The position numbers and the translations under genes are program-made. From a virus: DNA of 64,000 bases. The DNA is taken from positions 29,343 through 93,342 of IMG/VR virus record IMGVR_UViG_3300042564_004524; one strand, given 5' to 3'. Below the pieces are notes generated by a model. The model had not been told where the DNA came from, did not search any database, and worked only from the letters and a program-made list of their open reading frames with translations. Positions 7,997-13,959 of the stretch are shown piece by piece. How positions within the stretch are numbered: the stretch's first letter is position 1; every line of letters starts with the position of its first letter.

Positions 7997-8013
7997 TATA
8001 AAATTATAACACA

Positions 8014-8793
8014 ATGAAAAATATAATTAAAATGTTTGTCCCTTTTCAAACAATAAAAGGGTCTGAAAAAACAATAATGCTAACAATATGGTTAGTTTCT
8101 TTGTTTGCTATTTGGGGTGTTTGTGCTATGGGTACAACGCACTTGTTTCCAACACCGTCACAAGTGTTGAAAGGGTTTGGAACTATATGGACTGATGGTC
8201 TTATTGTTCATTTATTCAGTTCTTTAGCGTTATGTGCTCAAGCTGTTTTAATTTCAGTTTTTATTTCTTTGTTTGTAACTTATTTAAGTACGTTACCATT
8301 CTTTAAGGGTTGGGCTGACTTTATTTCAAAGCTTAGATTCTTACCGCTAGCTGGTATTACATTTTACATCACTATTATCATTTCTAGTGCAAGAACTATA
8401 CAAGTATGGGTACTTGTAATGTTTATGTCGACTTATTTGATTACATCGCTTGTACAGATGATTAAAGATATTTCACAAGAAGAATTTGACCATGCAAGAA
8501 CGCTTGGTTGTAACAGATGGGAAATGCTTTGGGAAGTGGTGATTAAAGGACGTTTTGATTACGTATTTGAATTGGTTAGACAAAACCTTGCGATTGTATG
8601 GATGATGCTTGTAAGTATTGAGAGTATCCTTATCGCTGCTGGTGGTCTTGGTGTTCTTATTAAGAATGGTGATAAGGTTGGTGACAACGGACGTGTTATT
8701 GCGGTTCAAATTGTGATTATCCTTGTTGGTATCGTGCTTGACTTCTTGTTAACAAAATTAAGAAAATTAATATTCAGGTATTCTAACTTTTAA
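8014..8793 (+). CDS. ABC importer permease, SsuC/TauC type
   Basis: 259 residues with about six membrane helices. The cytoplasmic loop at residues 145-175 (EEFDHARTLGCNRWEMLWEVVI) is the coupling (EAA) loop of binding-protein-dependent permeases and is followed by the usual helix. The length matches nitrate/sulfonate-type permeases. It sits between the OmpA-fused binding protein and an ATPase gene, so it should form the inner-membrane channel of that importer. The closest family by eye is the SsuC/TauC group; substrate unknown. Confidence 0.88.
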   Translation: MKNIIKMFVPFQTIKGSEKTIMLTIWLVSLFAIWGVCAMGTTHLFPTPSQVLKGFGTIWTDGLIVHLFSSLALCAQAVLISVFISLFVTYLSTLPFFKGWADFISKLRFLPLAGITFYITIIISSARTIQVWVLVMFMSTYLITSLVQMIKDISQEEFDHARTLGCNRWEMLWEVVIKGRFDYVFELVRQNLAIVWMMLVSIESILIAAGGLGVLIKNGDKVGDNGRVIAVQIVIILVGIVLDFLLTKLRKLIFRYSNF

Positions 8794-8804
8794 AATTAAA
8801 AATT

Positions 8805-8996
8805 ATGCTGTATGTTTTAATCATTATTATTTGTGGGTTAATTGGTGGTTTAATAGTTATAACTATTGATTATTTGTTTAATTTATTTTCTAATAAAAAA
8901 AGTAATATAGTTACTTATGAGAAAATAAAACAAACACCTGAACAATTAAAAATTAGTAAACGTTTAGATGAAATGTTAGAAGAGTTTAAAAAATAA
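8805..8996 (+). CDS. Small membrane protein
   Basis: 63 residues with one strong N-terminal membrane helix (about 2-30) and a charged cytoplasmic tail of about 30 residues. It is placed between permease and ATPase with short spacers, so it may be an accessory subunit. Not recognised. Confidence 0.75.
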   Translation: MLYVLIIIICGLIGGLIVITIDYLFNLFSNKKSNIVTYEKIKQTPEQLKISKRLDEMLEEFKK

Positions 8997-9001
8997 AAAT
9001 T

Positions 9002-9823
9002 ATGCCATATACAACAAATGAAACGCTATTATACGTTGATAACGTAAGCGCAGGTTACGATGGGAAAGTCATTATTAAAGACATCAACATCATAGAAAGA
9101 AATGTAATAAGAAAAGACTTTGATTCAACTGGTCAAGTTATTGCAGTGTTGGGACGTTCAGGTAGAGGTAAGTCTACATTGTTTAAAGTTCTTACTGGTT
9201 TATTAAAACCAATGAGTGGTCAAATATTATTGGCTGATATGGATACTGACGATTCAAGCGATGCTAAACCTTTAGATGAAGGTGATGTTGGTTTTGTTGA
9301 CCAAAAATACACGCTTTTCAGACATAAAACAGTTACTCAGATTTGTCAATACGCTATGCGTAAATCAACTTACCCTAAAGCAGAAAAAGATACTATCATA
9401 AACGATTATCTTACAGAATGGGGTCTTTTAGAACATAAAGACAAATACCCATGTGAATTATCTGGTGGTCAAAGACAACGTACCGCAATCATTGAACAAA
9501 TGCTTACCAACAAACACTTTATGATTCTAGATGAACCTTTCTCTGGATTAGACGTTGGTAACATTGAAAAAGTTAAACAGTCTTTTGATAAAATTGGTTC
9601 GGCACATGAGTCTAACACAATTATGTTTTCAACACACGATATTAAACTTGCAGTTGAATTAGCTGATAGTATTTATATTATCGGAAGACCTGAAGGTGTT
9701 GATGATTATAGCACTGTTTTAAAACACTATGACTTAAAACAAATGGATTTAGCGTGGACACAATATAGTGATAAACATAGAGAATTGGTCAGTGAAATAA
9801 AAACTGTTTTATTGAATTCATAA
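9002..9823 (+). CDS. ABC importer ATP-binding protein, SsuB/TauB type
   Basis: 273 residues. Walker A is GRSGRGKST (about residue 50), the signature motif is LSGGQRQR (about 155), and Walker B is FMILDEPFSGLD (about 175). The switch histidine follows in FSTHD. Q-loop residues lie in VGFVDQKYTLF. All motifs for ATP hydrolysis are intact, so the importer should be energised by the phage's own ATPase. It partners with the permease at 8014 and binding protein at 6092. A 16-codon frame overlaps its stop codon and is probably chance. Confidence 0.92.
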   Translation: MPYTTNETLLYVDNVSAGYDGKVIIKDINIIERNVIRKDFDSTGQVIAVLGRSGRGKSTLFKVLTGLLKPMSGQILLADMDTDDSSDAKPLDEGDVGFVDQKYTLFRHKTVTQICQYAMRKSTYPKAEKDTIINDYLTEWGLLEHKDKYPCELSGGQRQRTAIIEQMLTNKHFMILDEPFSGLDVGNIEKVKQSFDKIGSAHESNTIMFSTHDIKLAVELADSIYIIGRPEGVDDYSTVLKHYDLKQMDLAWTQYSDKHRELVSEIKTVLLNS

Positions 9824-9898
9824 TGGGTGATTTAACAATATTAGTTATATTATCAAAAACAAAGTATTTATAAATAAAACAAAAAAAAAATATTAAAA

Positions 9899-10300
9899 AT
9901 GAGTAAATTTGATGACTTGTTCAATGACTTCTTAAATGATAAGTCAAACAACAATAAAGATGATAACACCAATATGATGGGCGATTTATTTAAGAATATA
10001 TCCAACATGAAAAACTTCGATAAAGAAGGGTTGATGAAAGAATTAGATAAAAATCTAGGTGAACCAGATGAAATTAAAAGCTATGAAGAAAATGGTGTGT
10101 TCTTTCAAAAACAAATTTGGCACACAAAACATGGTCAAGTAATTAAAACTATAATTTCAGACGTACCATTTAAAAAGAAAAAAACTAGGGTTCCATTAGA
10201 AAATCAACTTGAAATCGCTGTTGAAGAAGAAAATTATGAATTGGCTGCTAAACTTAGAGACAGAATCTCAAAGAGAGAAGCTAAAAAAAATAAAAAATAA
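9899..10300 (+). CDS. Protein with C-terminal UVR motif
   Basis: 133 residues. The N-terminal half is Asp/Asn-rich and probably disordered. The C-terminal 35 residues (LENQLEIAVEEENYELAA followed by KLRDRI) match the UVR motif of UvrB, UvrC, ClpC and McsA, a helical hairpin used for protein contacts. A middle block around residues 60-85 (GVFFQKQIWHTKHGQ) is unassigned. It could act as an adaptor to a host protein of the Uvr or Clp systems; that is inference from the motif only. Confidence 0.8.
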   Translation: MSKFDDLFNDFLNDKSNNNKDDNTNMMGDLFKNISNMKNFDKEGLMKELDKNLGEPDEIKSYEENGVFFQKQIWHTKHGQVIKTIISDVPFKKKKTRVPLENQLEIAVEEENYELAAKLRDRISKREAKKNKK

Positions 10301-10353
10301 ACCATTGTGTATCAATAATTTATAAAATATTTTAAAAAAAGTTGTAAAAAAAC

Positions 10354-10384
10354 TTGACTTGTATTAAAATAGTTAGTATCTTTG
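10354..10384 (+). promoter_or_regulatory. Promoter of main tRNA cluster
   Basis: TTG at 10354-10356 within TTGACTT, 20 bp, TATCTTTG at 10377-10384. It is followed by a 70-base A-rich leader, a 33-codon frame and a hairpin with T tract ahead of the tRNAs. Confidence 0.75.
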
Positions 10385-10462
10385 CACTGTAATTAAAAAT
10401 AAACAAAAAAAGAATTTTTACAAAAAACAACATATTTATAAACAAATAGAAAAAACAAAGTT

Positions 10463-10564
10463 ATGAAAACACAAACGACATATCAAACGCAATATCAACC
10501 TAAGAGCGGGAAACCGTTCAGGTCGACTGGGTGTGTCATGTTTTCAGACTTGATAACAATATAG
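10463..10564 (+). CDS. Possible leader peptide before tRNA cluster
   Basis: A 33-codon frame, MKTQTTYQTQYQPKSGKPFR and onward to TAG at 10562, lies in the leader between the promoter at 10354 and the hairpin at 10590. It is rich in Thr, Gln and Tyr codons. Leader frame plus hairpin plus T tract is the outline of an attenuator. Whether the frame is translated is unknown. Confidence 0.35.
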   Translation: MKTQTTYQTQYQPKSGKPFRSTGCVMFSDLITI

Positions 10565-10589
10565 TAAGTACGTAAGTACAAATTATAGA

Positions 10590-10624
10590 CCCAGTTCAGA
10601 GTAAAATCTAAACTGGGTTTTTTT
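10590..10624 (+). terminator. Terminator or attenuator ahead of tRNA genes
   Basis: CCCAGTT (10590-10596) pairs with AACTGGG (10611-10617), followed by seven T. No second promoter is visible between it and the first tRNA at 10638, so tRNA expression would require read-through, consistent with attenuation. Confidence 0.7.
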
Positions 10625-10637
10625 ATGCAATAAATTA

Positions 10638-10732
10638 CTGGTAATGCGCGAGATGGTTTAAGCGGTCGGACTTGGAATCCGATGAGGGCACAAAGGTAGT
10701 GTCCTCCACAGGTTCGAATCCTGTTTACCAGA
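10638..10732 (+). tRNA. Class II tRNA with anticodon TGG (Pro/Ser ambiguous)
   Basis: Acceptor CTGGTAA/TTACCAG, D stem CGC/GCG, anticodon stem TCGGA/TCCGA around CTTGGAA, T arm ACAGG/CCTGT around TTCGAAT, discriminator A. The loop register gives anticodon TGG (Pro), and C1-G72 with A73 is usual for tRNA-Pro. But it also has an 8-bp variable arm (GAGGGCAC/GTGTCCTC with one wobble), which is a Ser/Leu/Tyr feature. A conventional tRNA-Pro(TGG) follows at 11009. It may be a Pro tRNA with an inserted arm or a Ser-type tRNA with a changed anticodon. Confidence 0.85.
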
Positions 10733-10828
10733 CAAGAAATACAAAACACAAAACAAAAAAATGAAAACAATAAAGAACATAAAGAATAAACGCTAACGCA
10801 CTCTACCAATAGGTTATGAGTGTAATAT

Positions 10829-10902
10829 ACCCTCGTAGCTCAGTTGGTTAGAGCACCTAACTTTTAATTAGGGAGTCAAGAGTTCGAGTCTCTTCGGGGG
10901 TA
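10829..10902 (+). tRNA. tRNA-Lys (TTT)
   Basis: Acceptor ACCCTCG/CGGGGGT, D stem GCTC/GAGC, anticodon stem CCTAA/TTAGG around CTTTTAA, T arm AAGAG/CTCTT around TTCGAGT. Anticodon TTT. CCA is encoded directly after A10902. Confidence 0.95.
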
Positions 10903-10926
10903 CCAAAAAACCAGAAATGGTTAAAT

Positions 10927-10999
10927 GCTTTCGAAGCTCATGTGGACGGGCACTCCGCTTTTAACGGAGGGGTAAAGGGTTCGAGGCCCTTCGGGAGCA
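10927..10999 (+). tRNA. tRNA-Lys (TTT), second copy
   Basis: Acceptor GCTTTCG/CGGGAGC (with wobbles), anticodon stem CTCCG/CGGAG around CTTTTAA, T arm AAGGG/CCCTT around TTCGAGG. Anticodon TTT again, but the body differs clearly from the copy at 10829, so it is not a recent duplicate. The 8-9 linker is AA instead of the usual TA. Confidence 0.9.
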
Positions 11000-11008
11000 C
11001 AAATATTA

Positions 11009-11084
11009 CGGGTAGTAGAGGAGTCAGGTTTATCTCGCTGGCCTTGGACGCTAGAGCACGCTGGTTCGAATCCAGTCTACCCGA
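11009..11084 (+). tRNA. tRNA-Pro (TGG)
   Basis: Acceptor CGGGTAG/CTACCCG with C1-G72 and A73, anticodon stem CTGGC/GCTAG around CTTGGAC, T arm GCTGG/CCAGT around TTCGAAT, 5-base variable loop. Anticodon TGG, matching CCA, the main Pro codon of most genes here. Confidence 0.93.
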
Positions 11085-11152
11085 CGAGACGAGACTGTTA
11101 CTAATTCATAGGGGCCCATTCATTTTAAGTGTCTGCGTAGAATTAGAAAATT

Positions 11153-11226
11153 GCGACTGTCGCCTAGTTGGTATGGCACCTGACTTCCAATCAGGAATAG
11201 GGCGGGTTCGAGACCCGTCAGTCGCT
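11153..11226 (+). tRNA. tRNA-Gly (TCC)
   Basis: Acceptor GCGACTG/CAGTCGC, anticodon stem CCTGA/TCAGG around CTTCCAA, T arm GCGGG/CCCGT around TTCGAGA, discriminator T. Anticodon TCC. Confidence 0.94.
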
Positions 11227-11232
11227 CAAATA

Positions 11233-11307
11233 TTGGAAGATGATGTAATTGGTTAACATACGACACTTTGACTGTCGTTTTTAGGGTTCGAGTCCCTATC
11301 TTCCAAC
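11233..11307 (+). tRNA. tRNA-Gln (TTG)
   Basis: Acceptor TTGGAAG/CTTCCAA, D stem GATG/CATA, anticodon stem CGACA/TGTCG around CTTTGAC, T loop TTCGAGT. Anticodon TTG. Confidence 0.92.
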
Positions 11308-11310
11308 TAA

Positions 11311-11372
11311 AGGGTGGTTTCAGCAAGTTAACAAACATCAAATTTTTACTTTGAATCGTAACATGCCATCCT
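11311..11372 (+). ncRNA. Short tRNA-like RNA without T-loop consensus
   Basis: AGGGTGGT (11311-11318) pairs over 8 bp, with wobbles, with GCCATCCT (11365-11372). Inside, GTTA can pair with TAAC, and TCAAA/TTTGA encloses the 7-base loop TTTTTAC, which looks like an anticodon arm carrying TTT. No TTCGA-type T loop is present. Length is 62 bases. It sits squarely between tRNA-Gln and tRNA-Tyr with tRNA-like spacing. It may be a truncated tRNA-Lys relic or a tRNA-shaped decoy. Confidence 0.35.
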
Positions 11373-11378
11373 GAATTT

Positions 11379-11460
11379 GGGTCCATTGAGCAACTGGCTG
11401 GCTCGCCTGACTGTAAATCAGGTTCCTCTGGACGTGGGGGTTCGAATCCCTCTGGGCCCA
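11379..11460 (+). tRNA. tRNA-Tyr (GTA)
   Basis: Acceptor GGGTCCA/TGGGCCC, D stem GAGC/GCTC, anticodon stem CCTGA/TCAGG around CTGTAAA, a longer variable region as is normal for bacterial tRNA-Tyr, T loop TTCGAAT. CCA is encoded at 11461-11463. Confidence 0.95.
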
Positions 11461-11469
11461 CCAATATAT

Positions 11470-11543
11470 GCCTCCGTAGCTCAGCAGGCCAGAGCAACTC
11501 CCTTGTAAGGAGAAGGTCGCAGGTTCGATTCCTGTCGGAGGCT
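11470..11543 (+). tRNA. tRNA-Thr (TGT)
   Basis: Acceptor GCCTCCG/CGGAGGC, D stem GCTC/GAGC, anticodon stem ACTCC/GGAGA around CTTGTAA (anticodon TGT), T arm GCAGG/CCTGT around TTCGATT. Confidence 0.95.
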
Positions 11544-11561
11544 CTAAATCAATGTAATATT

Positions 11562-11786
11562 ATGGAAGGGTTAAAATTTAGTGGTCGTTTTATGACCAAA
11601 GAGGGAAAAAAAAGATTTCTAAGAGATTGGGAACTTAAAAAAGAAGAATTAAATGGTATTGGCAACGGTCCAATAAAAATTGAGATACCTGAGTTGAATG
11701 TTATTTTTTATGCTAAAAACATTGAAGAAGCTAAAGAAAATATAAATGAAGCTGGTTTAGTACAAAAAATAATTAACAAAAAATAG
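11562..11786 (+). CDS. Small protein of unknown function
   Basis: 74 residues, charged, beginning MEGLKFSGRFMTKEGKKRFL. It starts 19 bases after tRNA-Thr and probably lies on the tRNA transcript. No motif recognised; not a membrane protein. Confidence 0.75.
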   Translation: MEGLKFSGRFMTKEGKKRFLRDWELKKEELNGIGNGPIKIEIPELNVIFYAKNIEEAKENINEAGLVQKIINKK

Positions 11787-11806
11787 TTATGTTCAAAAAT
11801 AGTTAG

Positions 11807-11814
11807 TATATTTG
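11807..11814 (+). promoter_or_regulatory. Promoter -7 box
   Basis: TATATTTG at 11807-11814, 19 bases before ATG 11833. No clear -33 TTG was found at 19-20 bp, so the call is weaker than for other sites. Confidence 0.6.
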
Positions 11815-11832
11815 CAACATAAATATAAAACT

Positions 11833-12099
11833 ATGGATTGTACAACTCAAATTGTTAGCAGAATAAATGGTGAGTTAATTGATAAACCAAAAAAACCATT
11901 TGATACACTTGAGCAAGCTATCAAGCACGCTAAGGGTGTGAACGCACTACCAGATAGAAAATTCAAAGTGGTGGCGTATAAATGTAAATCATGTCATAAG
12001 TTTCATGTTGGTAGAAATGGCAACACGATAAGTGACAAAGAAAAAGAAAAATGGAAACCACAAGGTTTCAAGATAGTCGGTAAAATCGACTTTAAATGA
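11833..12099 (+). CDS. Small protein with Cys/His metal-site motif
   Basis: 88 residues. The frame is open from 11812, but the promoter box ends at 11814, so ATG 11833 (MDCTTQIVSRING) is the plausible start. KCKSCHKFHVGRNG near residues 63-76 has CxxCxxxH spacing suited to binding zinc. It could be a small RNA- or DNA-binding protein. Its transcript appears to continue into the folded RNA and tRNA-Gly downstream. Confidence 0.78.
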   Translation: MDCTTQIVSRINGELIDKPKKPFDTLEQAIKHAKGVNALPDRKFKVVAYKCKSCHKFHVGRNGNTISDKEKEKWKPQGFKIVGKIDFK

Positions 12100-12112
12100 T
12101 ATACTGGTTTTT

Positions 12113-12182
12113 GAGACCGATTTACCGTTAGGAAAATCCTTTTAAGGGCTGAGACTTTATGTCAAGCGTAGCAAACGGTCTT
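12113..12182 (+). ncRNA. Small folded RNA, tRNA-sized
   Basis: GAGACCG (12113-12119) pairs with CGGTCTT (12176-12182). Inside are AGGA-AAA-TCCT (12130-12140) and GAC-TTTAT-GTC (12153-12163). Total 70 bases, the size of a tRNA, but with no T-loop consensus or anticodon. It lies between a small gene and tRNA-Gly in the same transcript. The 54 bases after it hold no feature I can name. Confidence 0.35.
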
Positions 12183-12236
12183 AGGAGATTAACAGAATAC
12201 AAATGGGGTGTGACGGATGCAGAGAGAGGCATAAAT

Positions 12237-12310
12237 GCAGTAGTAGCTCAATTGGTTAGAGTATTGGCTTGCCAAGTCAAGGGTTGCGAGTTCGAGTCTC
12301 GTCTACTGCA
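12237..12310 (+). tRNA. tRNA-Gly (GCC)
   Basis: Acceptor GCAGTAG/CTACTGC, D stem GCTC/GAGT, anticodon stem TTGGC/GTCAA (one wobble) around TTGCCAA, T arm GCGAG/CTCGT around TTCGAGT. Anticodon GCC, complementing the TCC tRNA at 11153. Confidence 0.93.
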
Positions 12311-12315
12311 CACAA

Positions 12316-12441
12316 GGAGGGGTTGAAATGTTGGTTAAATACACATTCTGCCTTTTGTAAAAGAATGTTTACAGCAAATAAATTTATTATCAAGCAAACT
12401 GTAAATTTGAAAAACGTGTGGTTCGATTCCCACCCCCTCCA
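12316..12441 (+). tRNA. tRNA-like RNA with expanded anticodon and variable arms
   Basis: Acceptor GGAGGGG pairs perfectly with CCCCTCC, discriminator A, and a T loop TTCGATT sits in a GTG-T-GG/CCCAC stem with one bulge. The D region contains GTTGGTTAAA. In place of a normal anticodon arm there is a long hairpin: ACATTC/GAATGT with inner CTTTT/AAAAG and a TGC bulge. In place of the variable loop there is TTACAG/CTGTAA around an AT-rich loop. At 126 bases it is far longer than a tRNA and no anticodon can be read. Confidence 0.6.
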
Positions 12442-12446
12442 CTAAA

Positions 12447-12470
12447 CCCATCATTATGATGGGTTTTTTT
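12447..12470 (+). terminator. Rho-independent terminator of tRNA cluster
   Basis: CCCATCA (12447-12453), loop TTA, TGATGGG (12457-12463), then seven T. It ends the main tRNA cluster. Confidence 0.9.
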
Positions 12471-12506
12471 ATACATACCAGATATTTATAGTAAAAATTA
12501 AATATT

Positions 12507-12614
12507 ATGGCAAGAGCAAAAAAAAGACCAGCAGCTAAACCTAACAGAGGTAACGTAGTTAAAAGAAAAAAATTACTTAAACAAAACGAAGAAATTCTTA
12601 GTAAATTCAAATAA
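12507..12614 (+). CDS. Very small basic protein
   Basis: 35 residues, MARAKKRPAAKPNRGNVVKR and onward, about one third Lys/Arg. The composition suggests nucleic-acid binding, for example at the ribosome. It is followed by ATG 12617 after two bases, implying coupling. Confidence 0.6.
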   Translation: MARAKKRPAAKPNRGNVVKRKKLLKQNEEILSKFK

Positions 12615-12616
12615 AT

Positions 12617-13300
12617 ATGAAGTCACTAATAAGGGTGTTGTTAAAAGAAAGGTTAGTAGAAAAAAAATTTAAAAACACACAACAAAAATCATTTAATAAA
12701 TCAGATTTATTAAATGAAAGTGCGATAGGTAAACATTTAATAGTTGTAGACGTTCAACCAGAGTATGCACCTTATATGGGTGGTATGCAATATAAATTAT
12801 TTGATTATATTAATCAACACATAGATGAATTAGCTGACCTAACATTTTTATATAATGGTGAAGACACTTTGGGTATGGTATCTGAAAGTGATTATAGATT
12901 TTGGTTAGTTGAAAACGGTCTAGATGAAAATATCGCATATGAAGCTACATTATACGATAAAGGTTATGCTTTTTTCAGAAATTGTATGGATAGAGGTGGT
13001 GACGATGAAGAATTGGTTAACCTAATTAAGTTCATGAGAGATAATGATATAAACGATTCGCTAGAATTAGATAAAAATTTCTGGAAAGCATTTGTAAAAC
13101 AATACGGTAGTAAAAACATTAGAGAACTAATGGAAGATTCTGAGGATTGTATCAACATTCCAGACCTTATGGATGTTTTAGAACGATTAAACAATATAGT
13201 TCTTGTAGGTGGTGGTGTAAATGAGTGTTTAAAGGAAGTTGAGTTAGCGTTGGATGCGTTAGATAAAAATTATGAAACTTGGGGTAAATACACATATTAA
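12617..13300 (+). CDS. Isochorismatase-like cysteine hydrolase
   Basis: 227 residues. After a basic N-terminal helix (MKSLIRVLLKERL), residues 42-50 read LIVVDVQPEY, the Asp strand of the isochorismatase/nicotinamidase fold. Near the C terminus NIVLVGGGVNECLKEVELAL matches the nucleophile-Cys region (usual form G-V-x-x-x-x-C-V). The middle is acidic and more divergent, and I cannot place the catalytic Lys with certainty. The family includes nicotinamidase, which would suit the NAD+ genes 7 kb away, but the substrate is unknown. A strong terminator follows. Confidence 0.7.
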   Translation: MKSLIRVLLKERLVEKKFKNTQQKSFNKSDLLNESAIGKHLIVVDVQPEYAPYMGGMQYKLFDYINQHIDELADLTFLYNGEDTLGMVSESDYRFWLVENGLDENIAYEATLYDKGYAFFRNCMDRGGDDEELVNLIKFMRDNDINDSLELDKNFWKAFVKQYGSKNIRELMEDSEDCINIPDLMDVLERLNNIVLVGGGVNECLKEVELALDALDKNYETWGKYTY

Positions 13301-13304
13301 AAAA

Positions 13305-13329
13305 GAGGGGATATCCCCTCTTTTTTTTT
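13305..13329. terminator. Bidirectional terminator between convergent genes
   Basis: GAGGGG-ATAT-CCCCTC (13305-13320) with A-rich sequence before and nine T after works for both strands. It separates the + strand gene ending at 13300 from the only minus-strand gene, ending at 13328. Confidence 0.9.
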
Positions 13330-13480
13330 AGCGTTTTCCTTGGCCTTTATATTTTTTCAAATAATTCTTAGACTTCTTCAATTTTGAAGATTTACATTTA
13401 GAATGAACTCCTGGTCTTTTCTTTTTAGGTTTTTCGATTCTCACAGAAACACTAGCTGATTTTGATTGTGGTTTTGCCAT
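13328..13480 (-). CDS. 50-residue basic protein, only minus-strand gene
   Basis: On the minus strand ATG at 13480-13478 begins MAKPQSKSASVSVRIEKPKK and ends at TAA 13330-13328. It is strongly basic, rich in Lys, Arg and Ser, and looks like a small ribosome- or nucleic-acid-binding protein. Similar short proteins occur in other phages of Bacteroidota, as far as I recall. No TAnnTTTG box was found upstream on its strand. It is the only gene against the general direction, which suggests separate timing. Confidence 0.75.
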   Translation of the reverse strand: MAKPQSKSASVSVRIEKPKKKRPGVHSKCKSSKLKKSKNYLKKYKGQGKR

Positions 13481-13503
13481 AACATTAATTTTTAATATAA
13501 ATA

Positions 13504-13534
13504 TTGTTATTTGATAAAATAATTCGTATATTTG
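13504..13534 (+). promoter_or_regulatory. Bacteroidota-type promoter
   Basis: TTG at 13504-13506, 20 bp, TATATTTG at 13527-13534. It is divergent to the minus-strand gene and drives 13549. Confidence 0.75.
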
Positions 13535-13548
13535 TAAAAAATTTGAGT

Positions 13549-13791
13549 ATGAAAACAGATATAAACATTAGCATTGATACAGAAAGCAAAACTCCAATAT
13601 CAATAAACAAACCTGAGGGTGTCAACCCACCAACTACAGCTGAAGAAGCTAAAGAGGTGATTACCACAGATATAAAATGTCTAACAGAAGCATTATGTTT
13701 CATGGTTGGTGTTGCTGAAGATAATGGTTATGTTAATGGAAATGAAATGTTAACACAAATAATAGTAAGATTAAATAAAGATTTAAAGTAA
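13549..13791 (+). CDS. Small acidic protein of unknown function
   Basis: 80 residues, MKTDINISIDTESKTPISIN and onward. The frame is open from 13504, but the promoter box ends at 13534, so ATG 13549 is the start. It overlaps the thioesterase fragment by one base (TAATG). Not recognised. Confidence 0.8.
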   Translation: MKTDINISIDTESKTPISINKPEGVNPPTTAEEAKEVITTDIKCLTEALCFMVGVAEDNGYVNGNEMLTQIIVRLNKDLK

Positions 13792-13916
13792 TGGAAAAGT
13801 TTAAAGGAGATAAAATAAGTGCAATACACTCGTTTACGGTGTTCCCACAAGACTTAAACTATGCTGACACATTGTTTGGTGGTAAGGTAATGGCTGAAAT
13901 GTTTTTTGGTGGTTAA
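13791..13916 (+). pseudogene. N-terminal fragment of acyl-CoA thioesterase
   Basis: 41 codons. Residues 12-34 (SAIHSFTVFPQDLNYADTLF then GGK) match the N terminus of the full-length thioesterase gene at 14694, and the preceding EKFKGDK matches its NKYRGDR. The frame then ends abruptly after KVMAEM with FFGG and a stop. A GIY-YIG endonuclease gene starts 44 bases later. The fragment is therefore the displaced 5' end of a thioesterase gene interrupted or duplicated when the endonuclease arrived. Its reading frame is intact, so a short peptide could still be made. Confidence 0.8.
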
Positions 13917-13959
13917 GTAACTTTTTGGTTTTTCCCATATATTTATAATAAAAAAAGTT

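Noticed and set aside
9823-9873. 16-codon frame after the ABC ATPase
   Set aside because: Starts by TAATG overlap but is too short and without features to support as a gene.
10942-11256. 104-codon + strand frame through tRNA genes
   Set aside because: It runs across tRNA-Lys, tRNA-Pro and tRNA-Gly; the frame is a by-product of GC-richer tRNA sequence.
11120-11497. 125-codon minus-strand frame
   Set aside because: It covers four or more tRNA or tRNA-like genes on the opposite strand and has no promoter.
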